Assembly (NCBI RefSeq): GCF_000513995.1
Contig: NZ_AZVB01000021.1
Location: 193 to 64,192 of the forward strand
Reading direction: 5' to 3'
Length of the DNA stretch: 64,000 nucleotides
Source of the DNA: Pseudoxanthomonas sp. J35
GTDB taxonomy: Bacteria > Pseudomonadota > Gammaproteobacteria > Xanthomonadales > Xanthomonadaceae
Shown here: one piece after another, positions 38,271 to 48,126 of the stretch
How the letters are laid out: the number at the start of each line of letters is the position of its first letter
Position numbering within the stretch: position 1 is the first letter of the stretch
The notes under the pieces: model-generated
Database searches by the model: none
The model's input: the letters and a program-made list of their open reading frames with translations, nothing else
What the model was told of the DNA's origin: nothing
Position numbers and translations under genes: made by a program

Positions 38271-40261
38271 TGAACAGCCGGGATTCGGGATTCGTGATTG
38301 GTGATTCGAAAGAGCGGGCGCCCGCTGTTGCTTCTGCGAATCACCAATCACCAATCACCAATCACGACGCTGGTAGCGCAGTAGGCGCCTATCTGCGCCA
38401 GCACGAATCCAAGCCGCTGCTGCGCTTCATCACCTGCGGCAGCGTCGACGACGGCAAGAGCACCCTGATCGGGCGCCTGCTGTACGAGAGCAAGCGCCTG
38501 TTCGACGACCAGCTGGCCGCGCTGGAGAAGGACAGCCGCAAGCACGGCACCCAGGGCGAGCGCATCGACTACGCGCTGCTGCTCGACGGCCTGGCCGCCG
38601 AGCGCGAGCAGGGCATCACCATCGACGTGGCCTACCGCTACTTCGACACCGACCGGCGCAAGTTCATCGTCGCCGACTGCCCCGGCCACGAACAGTACAC
38701 CCGCAACATGGCCACCGGCGCCTCCACCGCCGACCTGGCCGTGGTCCTGGTCGATGCGCGCAAGGGCCTGCTGCCGCAGACCCGCCGGCACAGCTACATC
38801 GTCTCGCTGCTGGGCATCCGCCACGTGGTGCTGGCGGTGAACAAGATGGACCTGGTCGGCTACGACCAGACGGTGTTCCACGGCATCGCCGAAGGCTATC
38901 GCGAACTGGCCGCGCAGCTGGGCATTCCGCACGTGCAGGCGATCCCGCTGTCGGCGCTGGAAGGCGACAACCTGCTCGGGCGCTCCGCGAACACGCCATG
39001 GTACGAGGGCCCGGCGCTGCTGCCGCACCTGGAGACGGTGGAGCTGGACGACGGCCAGGCCGCCAGCGGCCTGCGCCTGCCGGTGCAGTGGGTGAACCGC
39101 CCGCACCAGGACTTCCGCGGCTTCGCCGGCACCATCGCCGCCGGCGAGGCGAGGCCGGGCGACGCCATCGTGGTCCTGCCCTCGGCGCGGCGCTCGACCA
39201 TCGCCCAGGTGCTCGGCCCGGATGGCCCGCTGGACGTGGCCGGCGCCGGCCAGGCCGTGACCCTGACCCTCAGCGACGAGATCGACGTCAGCCGCGGCGA
39301 CGTGATCGCCGCCGCCGGCGACCCGCCGGCGGTGGCCGACCAGTTCGCCGCGCACCTGCTGTGGATGGGCGAGGCGCCGCTGCTGCCGGGCCGGCCGTAC
39401 TGGCTGAAGATCGGCACCCGCACCGTCGCCGCCAGCGTCAGCGAGATCAAGCACCGGGTCGACGTGAACACCCAGGAGCACCTGGCCGCCAAGCGCCTGG
39501 AGCTCAACGAGGTCGGCTACTGCAACCTCAGCCTGGAGGCGCCGGTCGCCTTCGCCCCGTACGCGGAGAACCGCACGCTGGGCGGCTTCATCCTGATCGA
39601 CCGGCAGAACAACGACACCGTCGCCGCCGGCACCCTCGACTTCGCCCTGCGCCGGGCCGAGAACGTGCACTGGCAGCACATCGACGTGGACAAGGCCGCG
39701 CGCGCGCGGATCAAGGGCCAGCAGCCGAAGGTGCTGTGGTTCACCGGCCTGTCCGGCGCCGGCAAGTCGACCATCGCCAACCTGGTCGACAGGCGCCTGC
39801 ACGCGCTCGGCTACCACACCTTCGTGCTGGACGGCGACAACGTGCGCCACGGCCTCAACCGCGACCTGGGCTTCACCGACGAGGACCGGGTGGAGAACAT
39901 CCGCCGCGTCGCCGAGGTGGCGAAGCTGATGACCGACGCCGGGCTGATCGTGCTGGTCAGCTTCATCTCGCCGTTCAGGGCCGAGCGGCGGATGGCGCGC
40001 GAGCGCTTCGAGGCGGGCGAGTTCATCGAGGTGTTCGTCGACGTGCCGCTGGAGGTGGCCGAGGCGCGCGACGTGAAGGGCCTGTACCGCAAGGCCCGCG
40101 CCGGCCTGATCCCGAACTTCACCGGCATCGACTCGCCGTACGAGGCGCCGGAACGCCCGGAAGTGCACCTGGACGCCACCGCGCCCACCGAGGCGCTGGT
40201 CGCGCAGGTGCTCGACGCGCTGGACCTGGACTGGAGCGCCGGCGGCACGTCCTGGATCTAG
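38270..40261 (+). CDS. cysNC: Bifunctional sulfate adenylyltransferase subunit 1/APS kinase
   Basis: 663 residues. Residues about 50-460 are the CysN GTPase: G1 GSVDDGKST (57-65), [17 protein letters not shown], then two beta-barrel domains. Residues about 480-655 are APS kinase, with P-loop GLSGAGKST near 490 and [15 protein letters not shown]. It powers APS synthesis and phosphorylates APS to PAPS for CysH. Translation is coupled to cysD through ATGA with a GGAAGGG upstream. The first 38 residues are odd: they are encoded by the GGATTC/GATTGGTG repeat ([13 protein letters not shown], then [10 protein letters not shown]) and precede the normal family start near [15 protein letters not shown]. 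No other ATG or GTG start is available close to that point. Confidence 0.95.
   Translation: MNSRDSGFVIGDSKERAPAVASANHQSPITNHDAGSAVGAYLRQHESKPLLRFITCGSVDDGKSTLIGRLLYESKRLFDDQLAALEKDSRKHGTQGERIDYALLLDGLAAEREQGITIDVAYRYFDTDRRKFIVADCPGHEQYTRNMATGASTADLAVVLVDARKGLLPQTRRHSYIVSLLGIRHVVLAVNKMDLVGYDQTVFHGIAEGYRELAAQLGIPHVQAIPLSALEGDNLLGRSANTPWYEGPALLPHLETVELDDGQAASGLRLPVQWVNRPHQDFRGFAGTIAAGEARPGDAIVVLPSARRSTIAQVLGPDGPLDVAGAGQAVTLTLSDEIDVSRGDVIAAAGDPPAVADQFAAHLLWMGEAPLLPGRPYWLKIGTRTVAASVSEIKHRVDVNTQEHLAAKRLELNEVGYCNLSLEAPVAFAPYAENRTLGGFILIDRQNNDTVAAGTLDFALRRAENVHWQHIDVDKAARARIKGQQPKVLWFTGLSGAGKSTIANLVDRRLHALGYHTFVLDGDNVRHGLNRDLGFTDEDRVENIRRVAEVAKLMTDAGLIVLVSFISPFRAERRMARERFEAGEFIEVFVDVPLEVAEARDVKGLYRKARAGLIPNFTGIDSPYEAPERPEVHLDATAPTEALVAQVLDALDLDWSAGGTSWI
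38280..38355 (+). repeat. GGATTC/GATTGGTG repeat with hairpin inside cysN
   Basis: GGGATTC-like units lead into GTGATTGGTGATTCG (38294-38308), which pairs perfectly over 15 bp with 38337-38351. The loop holds a 14-base perfect palindrome AGCGGGCGCCCGCT (38313-38326). It is translated in frame as part of cysNC, starting about 10 bases after the ATG. Same family as 20245 and 35170. Confidence 0.9.
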
Positions 40262-40301
40262 GGGCGGAGGCGGGCGTCGTGCCCGCATAGGCCATTGGTC
40301 A

Positions 40302-40321
40302 TGTACGCCGGAAGGTGTACA
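40302..40321. promoter_or_regulatory. Putative operator upstream of the RND efflux operon
   Basis: TGTACGCC-GGAA-GGTGTACA, an inverted repeat with seven of eight positions matching, 53 bases before the adaptor start. It resembles operators of TetR-type efflux regulators, but no regulator gene is adjacent. Confidence 0.4.
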
Positions 40322-40374
40322 CGAACGTTGACGGCATGCCGCTAAACTCGGCCTGTTCCGCCACGGATCCACGC

Positions 40375-41475
40375 ATGCCAATCGCCCTGCTGTTTCGCGC
40401 CCTGCTGCTCGGCGCGCTCGTCCTCGTGTTGTCCGCCTGCGGGCGTGGAGATGGCGGTGGGGGCCGCGGCCCGGCACCGGTGCCGGTGACCATCCTGGAA
40501 GTGCAGCCGGTGCGCTGGACCGACGAGCTCAAGGCGCTGGGCACGGCGCAGGCGCGCGAGTCGGTGACCATCACCGCCAGCGTCACCCAGGCCATCGCCT
40601 CGGTGGAGTTCGACAGCGGCCAGTACGTGGAGAAGGGCCAGCCGCTGGTGACCCTGGTGCAGGGCCAGCAGGCCGCCGGCGTGGCCGAAGCCGAAGCGCA
40701 GCTGCGCAACGAGGAGCAGCTGTACGAGCGCAGCCGCCAGCTCGCCGAGCGCCAGCTGGTCTCGCGGGCCGAACTGGAGACGCGCCGCGCCGCCCTGGAA
40801 GCGGCTCGCGCCCGCGTCGCCACCCAGCGTGCCAGCGTCGCCGACCGGGTGATCCGCACCCCGTTCGCCGGGGTCCTGGGCCTGCGCCTGGTCAGTGCCG
40901 GTTCGCTGGTCACGCCCGGCACGCCGATCACCACCCTCGACGACGTCTCGCTGATCAAGCTCGATTTCACCGTGCCCGAGGCGCAGCTGCCGCAGCTGCA
41001 GGTCGGGCAGCGGGTCACCGCGCGCAGCAACGCCTGGCCGGGCGAGGCCTTCACCGGGACGATCGCCTCGATCGACTCGCGGGTGGACGCGGTCTCGCGC
41101 GCGGTCACCGTGCGCGCCGAGATCCCCAACCCGGACGGCCGCCTGCGCCCGGGCATGCTGCTGGAGGTGGGCGTGGAGCGCGCCGCGCGCGCCGCGCTGG
41201 CGATCCCGGAACTGGCCGTGCAGCAGAACGGCAGCCGCTCCAGCGTGTTCGTGGTCGCCGAGGACGGCGCCAGCGTGCGCGAGGTGCCGGTGCAGCTGGG
41301 CTCGCGCCGTTTCGGCGAGGTCGAGGTCGCCTCCGGCCTCAAGGCCGGCGACCGCATCGTGGTCGAAGGCACCGTGAGGCTGCGCGACGGCGCCCGCATC
41401 CGCGAGGTCAAGCCCGGTGCGGACGGCGACGCCGCCGACCCTGCGGGCAATGCGCCCGGCAAGACGGAAGGCTGA
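40375..41475 (+). CDS. RND efflux periplasmic adaptor lipoprotein
   Basis: 366 residues of the membrane fusion protein family. A lipoprotein signal (ALLLGALVLVLSAC, lipobox LSAC) leads to the lipoyl/barrel-sandwich half VTITASVTQAIASVEFDSGQ, a short alpha-hairpin (AEAEAQLRNEEQLYERSRQL), the second lipoyl half RVIRTPFAGVLGLRLVSAG and beta-barrel domains. It links the inner-membrane pump to an outer-membrane channel, which is not encoded here. The ATG at 40375 was preferred to an upstream in-frame ATG since it starts the signal peptide. The pump gene follows after three bases. Confidence 0.94.
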   Translation: MPIALLFRALLLGALVLVLSACGRGDGGGGRGPAPVPVTILEVQPVRWTDELKALGTAQARESVTITASVTQAIASVEFDSGQYVEKGQPLVTLVQGQQAAGVAEAEAQLRNEEQLYERSRQLAERQLVSRAELETRRAALEAARARVATQRASVADRVIRTPFAGVLGLRLVSAGSLVTPGTPITTLDDVSLIKLDFTVPEAQLPQLQVGQRVTARSNAWPGEAFTGTIASIDSRVDAVSRAVTVRAEIPNPDGRLRPGMLLEVGVERAARAALAIPELAVQQNGSRSSVFVVAEDGASVREVPVQLGSRRFGEVEVASGLKAGDRIVVEGTVRLRDGARIREVKPGADGDAADPAGNAPGKTEG

Positions 41476-41478
41476 GCC

Positions 41479-44400
41479 ATGCTGCTGTCCGATGTCTCGA
41501 TCAAGCGGCCCGTCTTCGCGACGGTGATGTCGCTGATCCTGATCGTGCTGGGCGTGGTCTCGTTCACCCGCCTGCCGCTGCGCGAGCTTCCCGACGTCGA
41601 CCCGCCGGTGGTCTCGGTCGACACGACCTATACCGGCGCCTCGGCGGCGGTGGTCGAGAGCCGCATCACCCAGGTGCTGGAGGACGCGATCAGCGGCATC
41701 GAGGGCGTGGACCTGATCACCGCCAGCAGCCGCAACGGCCGCTCGGACATCAACATCGAGTTCACCCTGGCCCGCGACATCGAGGGCGCGGCCAACGACG
41801 TGCGCGACGCGATCAGCCGCGTCGCCAACCGCCTGCCGGAGGACGTCGACCCGCCGCGCGTGTCCAAGCAGGACAGCGACTCCTCGCCGATCATGTTCCT
41901 CAACCTCAGCGACGCGCGGCTCAACGCGCAGCAGCTGACCGACTACGCCGACCGCAACCTGGTCGACCAGTTCTCCTCGATCGACGGCGTGTCCTCGGTG
42001 TTCATCGGCGGCGGCCAGCGCTACGCGATCCGGGTGTGGCTGGACGCGTCCGCGCTGGCCGCGCGCGGCCTCACCGCCGAGGACGTGCGCACCGCGCTGC
42101 GCCGCGAGAACCTTGAACTGCCCGGTGGCAGCATCGAGTCACGCGACCGCGAGTTCGCCCTGCGGGTGATGCGCGGCTACCGTACGCCGGAGAGCTTCGA
42201 GTCCCTGGTCGTGGGCAAGGGCGGCGACGGCCACGTCATCACCCTCGGCGAGGTCGCCCGGGTGGAACTGGCCTCGGAGGAGCGCCGCGCCTTCTACCAC
42301 GGCAACGGCGTGCCGCAGGTCGGCCTGGCCATCGTCGCCACCTCCACCGCCAACTCGCTGGAAGTCGGGCGCAACGTGCGCGCACTGGCGGAGAAGGTCT
42401 CGCAGACGCTGCCGGAGGGCATGCAGCTGACCGTGGCCTACGACTCCACCGTGTTCACCGACGCGGCGGTGGAAGAGGTCTACAAGACCCTCGTCGAGGC
42501 CATCGTGCTGGTGCTGCTGGTGGTGTTCGTGTTCCTCGGCAGCGTGCGCGCGGCGCTGATCCCGGCGGTGACCGTGCCGGTGTGCGTGACCGCCGCCTTC
42601 CTGGCGCTGTACGCGGCCGGCTTCTCGATCAACCAGCTGACCCTGCTGTCGCTGGTGCTGTCGATCGGCCTGGTGGTGGACGACGCCATCGTGGTCCTGG
42701 AGAACTGCCAGCGCCGCGTCGACCTGGGCGAACCGCCGCTGCTGGCGGCGCGCCGCGGCACCACCCAGGTCGCGTTCGCGGTGATCGCCACCACCCTGGT
42801 GCTGATCGCTGTGTTCCTGCCGATCGCCTTCATGCAAGGCAACACCGGTCGCCTGTTCCGCGAACTGGCGGTGGCGGTGGCCGGCGCGGTGGCCATCTCC
42901 GGCTTCGTCGCGCTGACCCTGACGCCGATGATGTGCTCGATCCTGCTGCGCCCGCACACCCGCCGCGCCGGCTTCAACAACTGGGTCAACGACCGCCTCG
43001 ACGGGCTGACCCGCCGCTACCGCGGGCTGGTGGCGAAGGTGGTCGGGCGCGGCTGGCTGCTGGCGGCGTTGATGCTGGCGACCTTCGCCGCCAGCAGCGT
43101 GCTGTTCAAGCTGGTGCCCTCGGAGCTGGCACCGGCCGAGGACCGCGGCGACTTCAACGTCACCGTCACCGGTCCGGAAGGTGCGGGCTTCGACTACCTG
43201 GTCACGCAGATGACCGAGATCGAGAAGCGGTTGCTGGCGTATTCCGGCGAGGACGGCCCGGTCGCGCGCGTGATCATCCGCGTGCCCGGCGGGTTCGGCG
43301 GCCAGGGCGCCAACATGAACACCGGCCGCGCCACCATCTTCCTCAAGCCGTGGGACCAGCGCGACGTCACCACCCAGCAGGTCATGCAGGACGTGCTGGG
43401 CCGGCTGTCCGACATCCCTGGCGTGCGGGTGACCGCGGAGATGCGCCAGGGCCTGGTGCGCGGCTTCGGCCGGCCGGTGCAGTTCGTGCTGCGTGGCCCG
43501 ACCTACGAGACCCTGGCGCAGTGGCGCGACCGCATGCTGCTGCGGATGGAAGAGAATCGCAACCTGGTCAACATCGACTCCGACTACAAGGAGACGGTGC
43601 CGCAGATCCGGGTGGAGATCGACAAGGCGCGCGCTGCCGACCTGGGCGTGCCGGTGGAGGCGATCGGCAGCACCTTGCAGACCATGCTCGGTTCGCTGCG
43701 CGCCGGCACCTGGGAGATGGACGGCGAGGAGTACTACGTGATCATGCAGGCGCCGCTGGAGAACCGGCGCAGCCTGGACGACATCGCCGGCCTGTACGTG
43801 CGCTCGACCACCAGCGGCCAGCTGGTGCCGCTGTCGAATCTTGTGACGATGACCGAGCACGCCGAGGCCAGCGCCCTGTCGCGCTTCAACCGCATGCGCG
43901 CGGTCACCCTCAGCGCCGGCCTGGCGCCGGGCTACACCGTCGGCGAGGCGCTTGAATACCTGCGTACCATCGCCGCCGAGGAGCTGCCGCCGGAGGCGCA
44001 GTTCGACTACCGCGGCGAATCGCGCGAGTTCATGCGCTCCAGCGGCGCGGTGTTCTTCACCTTCGGCATGGCCCTGCTGGTGGTGTTCCTGGTGCTGGCG
44101 GCGCAGTTCGAGAGCTTCCTGCACCCGCTGGTGATCATGCTGACCGTGCCGCTGGCGATGCTCGGTGCGCTGCTGGGCCTGGCGATCTGGGGCGTGAGCC
44201 TCAACCTGTACAGCCAGATCGGCATCGTCATGCTGGTCGGCCTGGCGGCGAAGAACGGCATCCTGATCGTGGAGTTCGCCAACCAGCTGCGCGACGAGGG
44301 CCGGGCGGTGGCCGAGGCCATCGTCGAGGCCGCGGCGGTGCGCCTGCGCCCGATCCTGATGACCTCGGTGGCGATGATCTGCGGCGCGATCCCGCTGATG

Positions 44401-44604
44401 CTGTCCAGCGGCGCCGGCGCGGCCAGCCGCGAATCGATCGGCGTGGTGATCGTGTTCGGCGTGGCCTTCTCGACCCTGCTGTCGCTGTTCGTGGTGCCGG
44501 CGTTCTATGCGCTGCTGGCGCCGTACACGCGTTCGCCCGAGGCGGTGGCCCAGGAGCTGGAGAAGCTCGAGGCCGAGGTGCCGCCGGTGGGGGGCCATGG
44601 CTGA
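41479..44604 (+). CDS. RND multidrug efflux transporter permease
   Basis: 1041 residues, twelve-helix HAE1-type pump driven by protons. The start SDVSIKRPVFATVMSLILIV, the proton-relay aspartates in LSIGLVVDDAIVVLEN, the relay lysine in VGLAAKNGILIVEFANQLRD and the large periplasmic loops are all present. ATTLVLIAVFLPIAFMQG and SVAMICGAIPLMLSSGAG are conserved helix segments. Substrates cannot be predicted from sequence. With only adaptor and pump in the operon, it probably borrows a TolC-like channel. Confidence 0.96.
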   Translation: MLLSDVSIKRPVFATVMSLILIVLGVVSFTRLPLRELPDVDPPVVSVDTTYTGASAAVVESRITQVLEDAISGIEGVDLITASSRNGRSDINIEFTLARDIEGAANDVRDAISRVANRLPEDVDPPRVSKQDSDSSPIMFLNLSDARLNAQQLTDYADRNLVDQFSSIDGVSSVFIGGGQRYAIRVWLDASALAARGLTAEDVRTALRRENLELPGGSIESRDREFALRVMRGYRTPESFESLVVGKGGDGHVITLGEVARVELASEERRAFYHGNGVPQVGLAIVATSTANSLEVGRNVRALAEKVSQTLPEGMQLTVAYDSTVFTDAAVEEVYKTLVEAIVLVLLVVFVFLGSVRAALIPAVTVPVCVTAAFLALYAAGFSINQLTLLSLVLSIGLVVDDAIVVLENCQRRVDLGEPPLLAARRGTTQVAFAVIATTLVLIAVFLPIAFMQGNTGRLFRELAVAVAGAVAISGFVALTLTPMMCSILLRPHTRRAGFNNWVNDRLDGLTRRYRGLVAKVVGRGWLLAALMLATFAASSVLFKLVPSELAPAEDRGDFNVTVTGPEGAGFDYLVTQMTEIEKRLLAYSGEDGPVARVIIRVPGGFGGQGANMNTGRATIFLKPWDQRDVTTQQVMQDVLGRLSDIPGVRVTAEMRQGLVRGFGRPVQFVLRGPTYETLAQWRDRMLLRMEENRNLVNIDSDYKETVPQIRVEIDKARAADLGVPVEAIGSTLQTMLGSLRAGTWEMDGEEYYVIMQAPLENRRSLDDIAGLYVRSTTSGQLVPLSNLVTMTEHAEASALSRFNRMRAVTLSAGLAPGYTVGEALEYLRTIAAEELPPEAQFDYRGESREFMRSSGAVFFTFGMALLVVFLVLAAQFESFLHPLVIMLTVPLAMLGALLGLAIWGVSLNLYSQIGIVMLVGLAAKNGILIVEFANQLRDEGRAVAEAIVEAAAVRLRPILMTSVAMICGAIPLMLSSGAGAASRESIGVVIVFGVAFSTLLSLFVVPAFYALLAPYTRSPEAVAQELEKLEAEVPPVGGHG

Positions 44605-45181
44605 GCGGCCGGCCGCGACCGGGGCGGCCGGATACCGTGCCGGCACCGGCTTCGATCCGGGGTTCCGCCTGGCGGGCGACGGTTTCGTGCTGCGGCCGTG
44701 GCGGCACGACGACCTGGAGGCGCTGCTGCGCCATGCCGACGATCCGGCGGTGGCGCGCGGGCTCAGCGACCGCTTTCCGAGCCCGTACACGCGCGCCGAC
44801 GGCGAGGCCTTCCTGGCCGGCAAGGTGGTCGACTTCGCCGGACCGCTGCTGGCGATCGAGGCCGCTGGCGAGGCCTGTGGCGGGATAGGCATGCGACCAG
44901 GCCGCGATGCCCGTCCCGGCGTGGCCGAACTGGGTTACTGGCTGGGCCGCGCGCACTGGGGCCGCGGGCTCATGACCCGGGTGGTCGCGTGCTACCTCGA
45001 CTGGCTGGTGCCGGCGCTGGGGTTGCACCGGGTCGAGGCGGTGGTGCTGGACTCCAACCCGGCCTCGGCGCGGGTGCTGGAGAAGAACGGCTTCCGCCAG
45101 CAGGGCGTGCGCCGCGCCGCCCTGCGGCGGGCCGAAGGCATGCACGACCTCGGGCTGTTCGTCCGCGACCGGGCGGGCTGA
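44597..45181 (+). CDS. GNAT family N-acetyltransferase (RimJ/RimL-like)
   Basis: 194 residues. FVLRPWRHDDLEALLRHADD, ELGYWLGRAHWGRGLMTRVV (acetyl-CoA pyrophosphate loop) and the C-terminal ASARVLEKNGFRQQGV match the ribosomal-protein-type GNAT group. Its ATG overlaps the pump gene by eight bases, so it is translationally coupled to the efflux operon. Substrate unknown. Confidence 0.9.
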   Translation: MAERPAATGAAGYRAGTGFDPGFRLAGDGFVLRPWRHDDLEALLRHADDPAVARGLSDRFPSPYTRADGEAFLAGKVVDFAGPLLAIEAAGEACGGIGMRPGRDARPGVAELGYWLGRAHWGRGLMTRVVACYLDWLVPALGLHRVEAVVLDSNPASARVLEKNGFRQQGVRRAALRRAEGMHDLGLFVRDRAG

Positions 45182-45286
45182 GCTCCCCCCCGGGCGCCTC
45201 GCGCGGCGGTTCCGTCGACGGCCGGCCGTTCCCCCGCCGGCCGGCGTGGGCCATGATGCGGCGTCCCAACGCCTCGGGGTGGTCCC

Positions 45287-46490
45287 ATGGGGAAGGTGGA
45301 ACACGCGTCGCGCATGGAGTCGCTGGATGCCCTGCGCGGGTTCGCCCTGTTCGGGATCTTCATCGTGCACATGCCCGAGCTGTTCGAGCTGTACTGGGCG
45401 AAGCCGGCCACCGATCCGCTGCAGCTGGCGGTGCACGACACCGTCTGGCTGCTGTTCGCGGGCAAGGCCTTCGCCCTGCTGGCGCTGTGCTTCGGGGTCA
45501 GCTTCTTCATCATCATGGACCGCGCGGCGCGCCGCGGCATCGACTTCACCGGCCGCTTCGTCTGGCGCCTGGCGCTGCTGGGCCTGCTGCACGGCGTCTG
45601 GTACCGCGGCGACGTGCTCGAGGTGCTGGCGGTGATGGGCCTGTTCCTGCTGCCGTTCCACCTCGTCCGTTCCAACCGGGTGCTGCTCGTGGTGGCGGCG
45701 TTCTTCCTCCTGCAGCCGCTGATGCTGGTGCGCATCGTCGCCGGCCTGCGCGGCGCGGACTGGCCAACCAGCCGCTGCAGTACTGGAGCGCGACCATCCC
45801 GGAGGTCTACCTGCACGGCGGCTTCGCGGAGACCGTGCGCATGAACCTGGCCGACGGCCATGGCTTCAAGTGGCTCTTCATGTACGAGTCCGGGCGGCTG
45901 AGCCAGATCCTCGGGCTGTCGCTGGTGGGCATGGTGCTCGGGCGGATCGGCTTCTTCGAACGGCCGGCGCGGTTCGCCACCGCGCGCTGGGTGGGCCTGG
46001 CGGTGGCGCTGGCCGTGGCGGTGGCGCTGTACTTCGGCCGCGACGCGCTGGTCGCGCGGGTGCCCGGCAGCGAGGCGATGCCGATGCCGCGGGCGATGGC
46101 CAATGCGCTGCTGGGCAGCCTGTTGGACCTGGCGGTGATGGCGGCCTCGATGCTCGCCTTCCTGATCGCCTACCACGGGGCGTCCGGGCCCGCCCTGCGC
46201 ATGCTGGCCCGGCCGGGCGCATGACCCTGACTCTGTACGTGGCGCAGTCGCTGGTGTTCGTGCCGGTGTTCTACGGCTACGGCCTGGGCCTGTGGGCCAG
46301 CATGACCCAGGTCCAGGCGGTGCTGCTGGGGCTGGCCGGCTTCGCCGCGCAGCTGCTGTTCGCCCACCTGTGGTTCCGGCGCTTCTACTACGGACCGCTG
46401 GAATGGCTGTGGCGGGCAGGCACCTGGCTGACCTGGAAAGTGCCGATGGTCAGGCCGGCCACGCCGCGCGGCGCCGCCGAAGCGGGCTGA
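45287..46490 (+). pseudogene. DUF418 family membrane protein, broken by two frameshifts
   Basis: The product is readable only by changing frame twice. The first part, 45287 to about 45765, encodes MESLDALRGFALFGIFIVHM and several membrane helices. The second, about 45765-46215, continues with LQYWSATIPEVYLHGGFAE, further helices and AYHGASGPALRMLA. The third, about 46215-46490, reads GRMTLTLYVAQSLVFVPVFY to the stop. Joined, this is a full-length DUF418 protein of roughly 400 residues with the usual GRMxLTxYxxQS end. Each break behaves as one missing base in a G/C run, so sequencing error is as likely as real decay. Function of DUF418 unknown. Confidence 0.8.
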
Positions 46491-46619
46491 GGGCGTACCG
46501 GTCGCGCCGGGTGGCTGCGTTCGGGCGCCACTTGCGGTTATCTTGCGTGGCTACGCGCGCAGGCTCCCTGCGCGCTTCCCGTTCCTGACCCGCCTTCCGG
46601 CGACCGGAGATCCTTCATC

Positions 46620-48125
46620 GTGGAAGCCTTTCTCAACTGGCTCAACAGCATCATCTGGAGCAACGCGCTGATCGCGCTGTGCCTGGGCGCCGGCCTGTGG
46701 TTCACCTTCCGCACCCGCGCCATGCAGCTGCGCGGGTTCGCGGAGATGTGCCGCCTGACCGTGACCGGACAGAAGTCCGAGGCCGGCGTGTCCTCGTTCC
46801 AGGCGCTGGCCATCTCGATGGCCGGGCGCATGGGCATCGGCAACATCGCCGGCGTGGCCACAGCGATTGCCTATGGCGGCCCGGGCGCGGTGTTCTGGAT
46901 GTGGGTGATGGGCTTCCTCGGCGCCTCGACCTCGTACATCGAGTGCACCCTGGCGCAGATCTACAAGGAGAAGGACGCCGAGGGGCGCTACCGCGGCGGC
47001 CCTGCGTACTACATCGAGAAGGCGATGGGCCTGAAGTGGTACGCGGTGGTCTTCGCCGTCGCCACCGTGGTCGCCACCGGCCTGCTGCTGCCGGGCGTGC
47101 AGGCCAACGCCATCGCCGACAGCGCCAGCGGCGTGCTGTGCAGCGGCGACGGCGCCCTGTGCGGCAGCCTCGGCGGCGCCGGCATGCTCAAGCTGTGGAT
47201 CGGCCTGGCCGTGGCCGTGCTGCTGGGCCTGATCATCTTCGGCGGCATCAAGCGCATCGCCGCGTTCGCCGAGCTGGTGGTGCCGTTCATGGCGCTGGCC
47301 TTCATCCTGATGGCGATCACCGTGATGGCGCTCAACCTGGACAAGGTGCCGGCGATGTTCGCCGACATCTTCACCAGCGCCTTCGGCGCGCACGCCGCGT
47401 TCGGCGCGATCCTCGGCCAGGCCATCGCCTGGGGCGTCAAGCGCGGCGTCTACGCCAACGAGGCCGGCCAGGGCACCGGCCCGCATGCGGCGGCCGCGGC
47501 CGAGGTCTCGCACCCGGCCAAGCAGGGCTACGTGCAGGCCTTCGCGATCTACTTCGACACCATGCTGGTGTGCACCTCGACCGCGTTCCTGCTGCTGTCC
47601 ACCGGCATGTACAACACCTTCCGGGTGATCAAGGAAGCGGGCGCGGAAAAGCTCGAGGCGGTGTTCACCGGCGTGCCCGGCGTACTGCCCTCCGAGGGCG
47701 CGCAGTTCACCCAGGCGGCGGTGGAATCGGTGCTGCCGGGCTGGGGCGCCGGCTTCGTGGCGCTGGCGCTGTTCTTCTTCGCCTTCACCACGATCATGGC
47801 CTACTACTACATGGCCGAGACCAACCTCACCTACCTGGCCGGCGTGCGCAAGACCCACCCGCTGGCCACCTTCCTGCTGCGCATCGGCATCATCGGCATG
47901 GTCGTGTTCGGCGCGTACCACAACGCGGCCACCGCCTGGACCCTGGGCGATATCGGCGTCGGCGTGATGGCATGGCTGAACATCATCGCCATCCTGATCC
48001 TGCAGAAGCCGGCGCTGCTGGCGCTGCGCGACTACGAGCGCCAGAAGAAGCTGGGCCTGGACCCGGTGTTCGATCCGGATGCCGTGGGGGTGCGCAACGC
48101 CGACTTCTGGAAGAGCCGCACCTGA
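46620..48125 (+). CDS. Sodium:alanine/glycine symporter (AGCS family)
   Basis: 501 residues with about ten or eleven membrane helices, starting with GTG at 46620 after GGAGATCC. The family signature is visible: GRMGIGNIAGVATAIAYGGPGAVFWMWVMG with the conserved Gly-rich turn, then GVKRGVYANEAGQGTGPHAAAAAE and YYYMAETNLTYL. Family members take up alanine or glycine with Na+ (or H+). The trmH-type gene starts one base after its stop. Confidence 0.94.
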   Translation: MEAFLNWLNSIIWSNALIALCLGAGLWFTFRTRAMQLRGFAEMCRLTVTGQKSEAGVSSFQALAISMAGRMGIGNIAGVATAIAYGGPGAVFWMWVMGFLGASTSYIECTLAQIYKEKDAEGRYRGGPAYYIEKAMGLKWYAVVFAVATVVATGLLLPGVQANAIADSASGVLCSGDGALCGSLGGAGMLKLWIGLAVAVLLGLIIFGGIKRIAAFAELVVPFMALAFILMAITVMALNLDKVPAMFADIFTSAFGAHAAFGAILGQAIAWGVKRGVYANEAGQGTGPHAAAAAEVSHPAKQGYVQAFAIYFDTMLVCTSTAFLLLSTGMYNTFRVIKEAGAEKLEAVFTGVPGVLPSEGAQFTQAAVESVLPGWGAGFVALALFFFAFTTIMAYYYMAETNLTYLAGVRKTHPLATFLLRIGIIGMVVFGAYHNAATAWTLGDIGVGVMAWLNIIAILILQKPALLALRDYERQKKLGLDPVFDPDAVGVRNADFWKSRT

Positions 48126-48126
48126 C

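Noticed and set aside
46620-46622. A later ATG as start of the AGCS symporter
   Set aside because: The GTG has a good GGAGA site and gives the conserved N-terminal helix; later ATGs would remove it.
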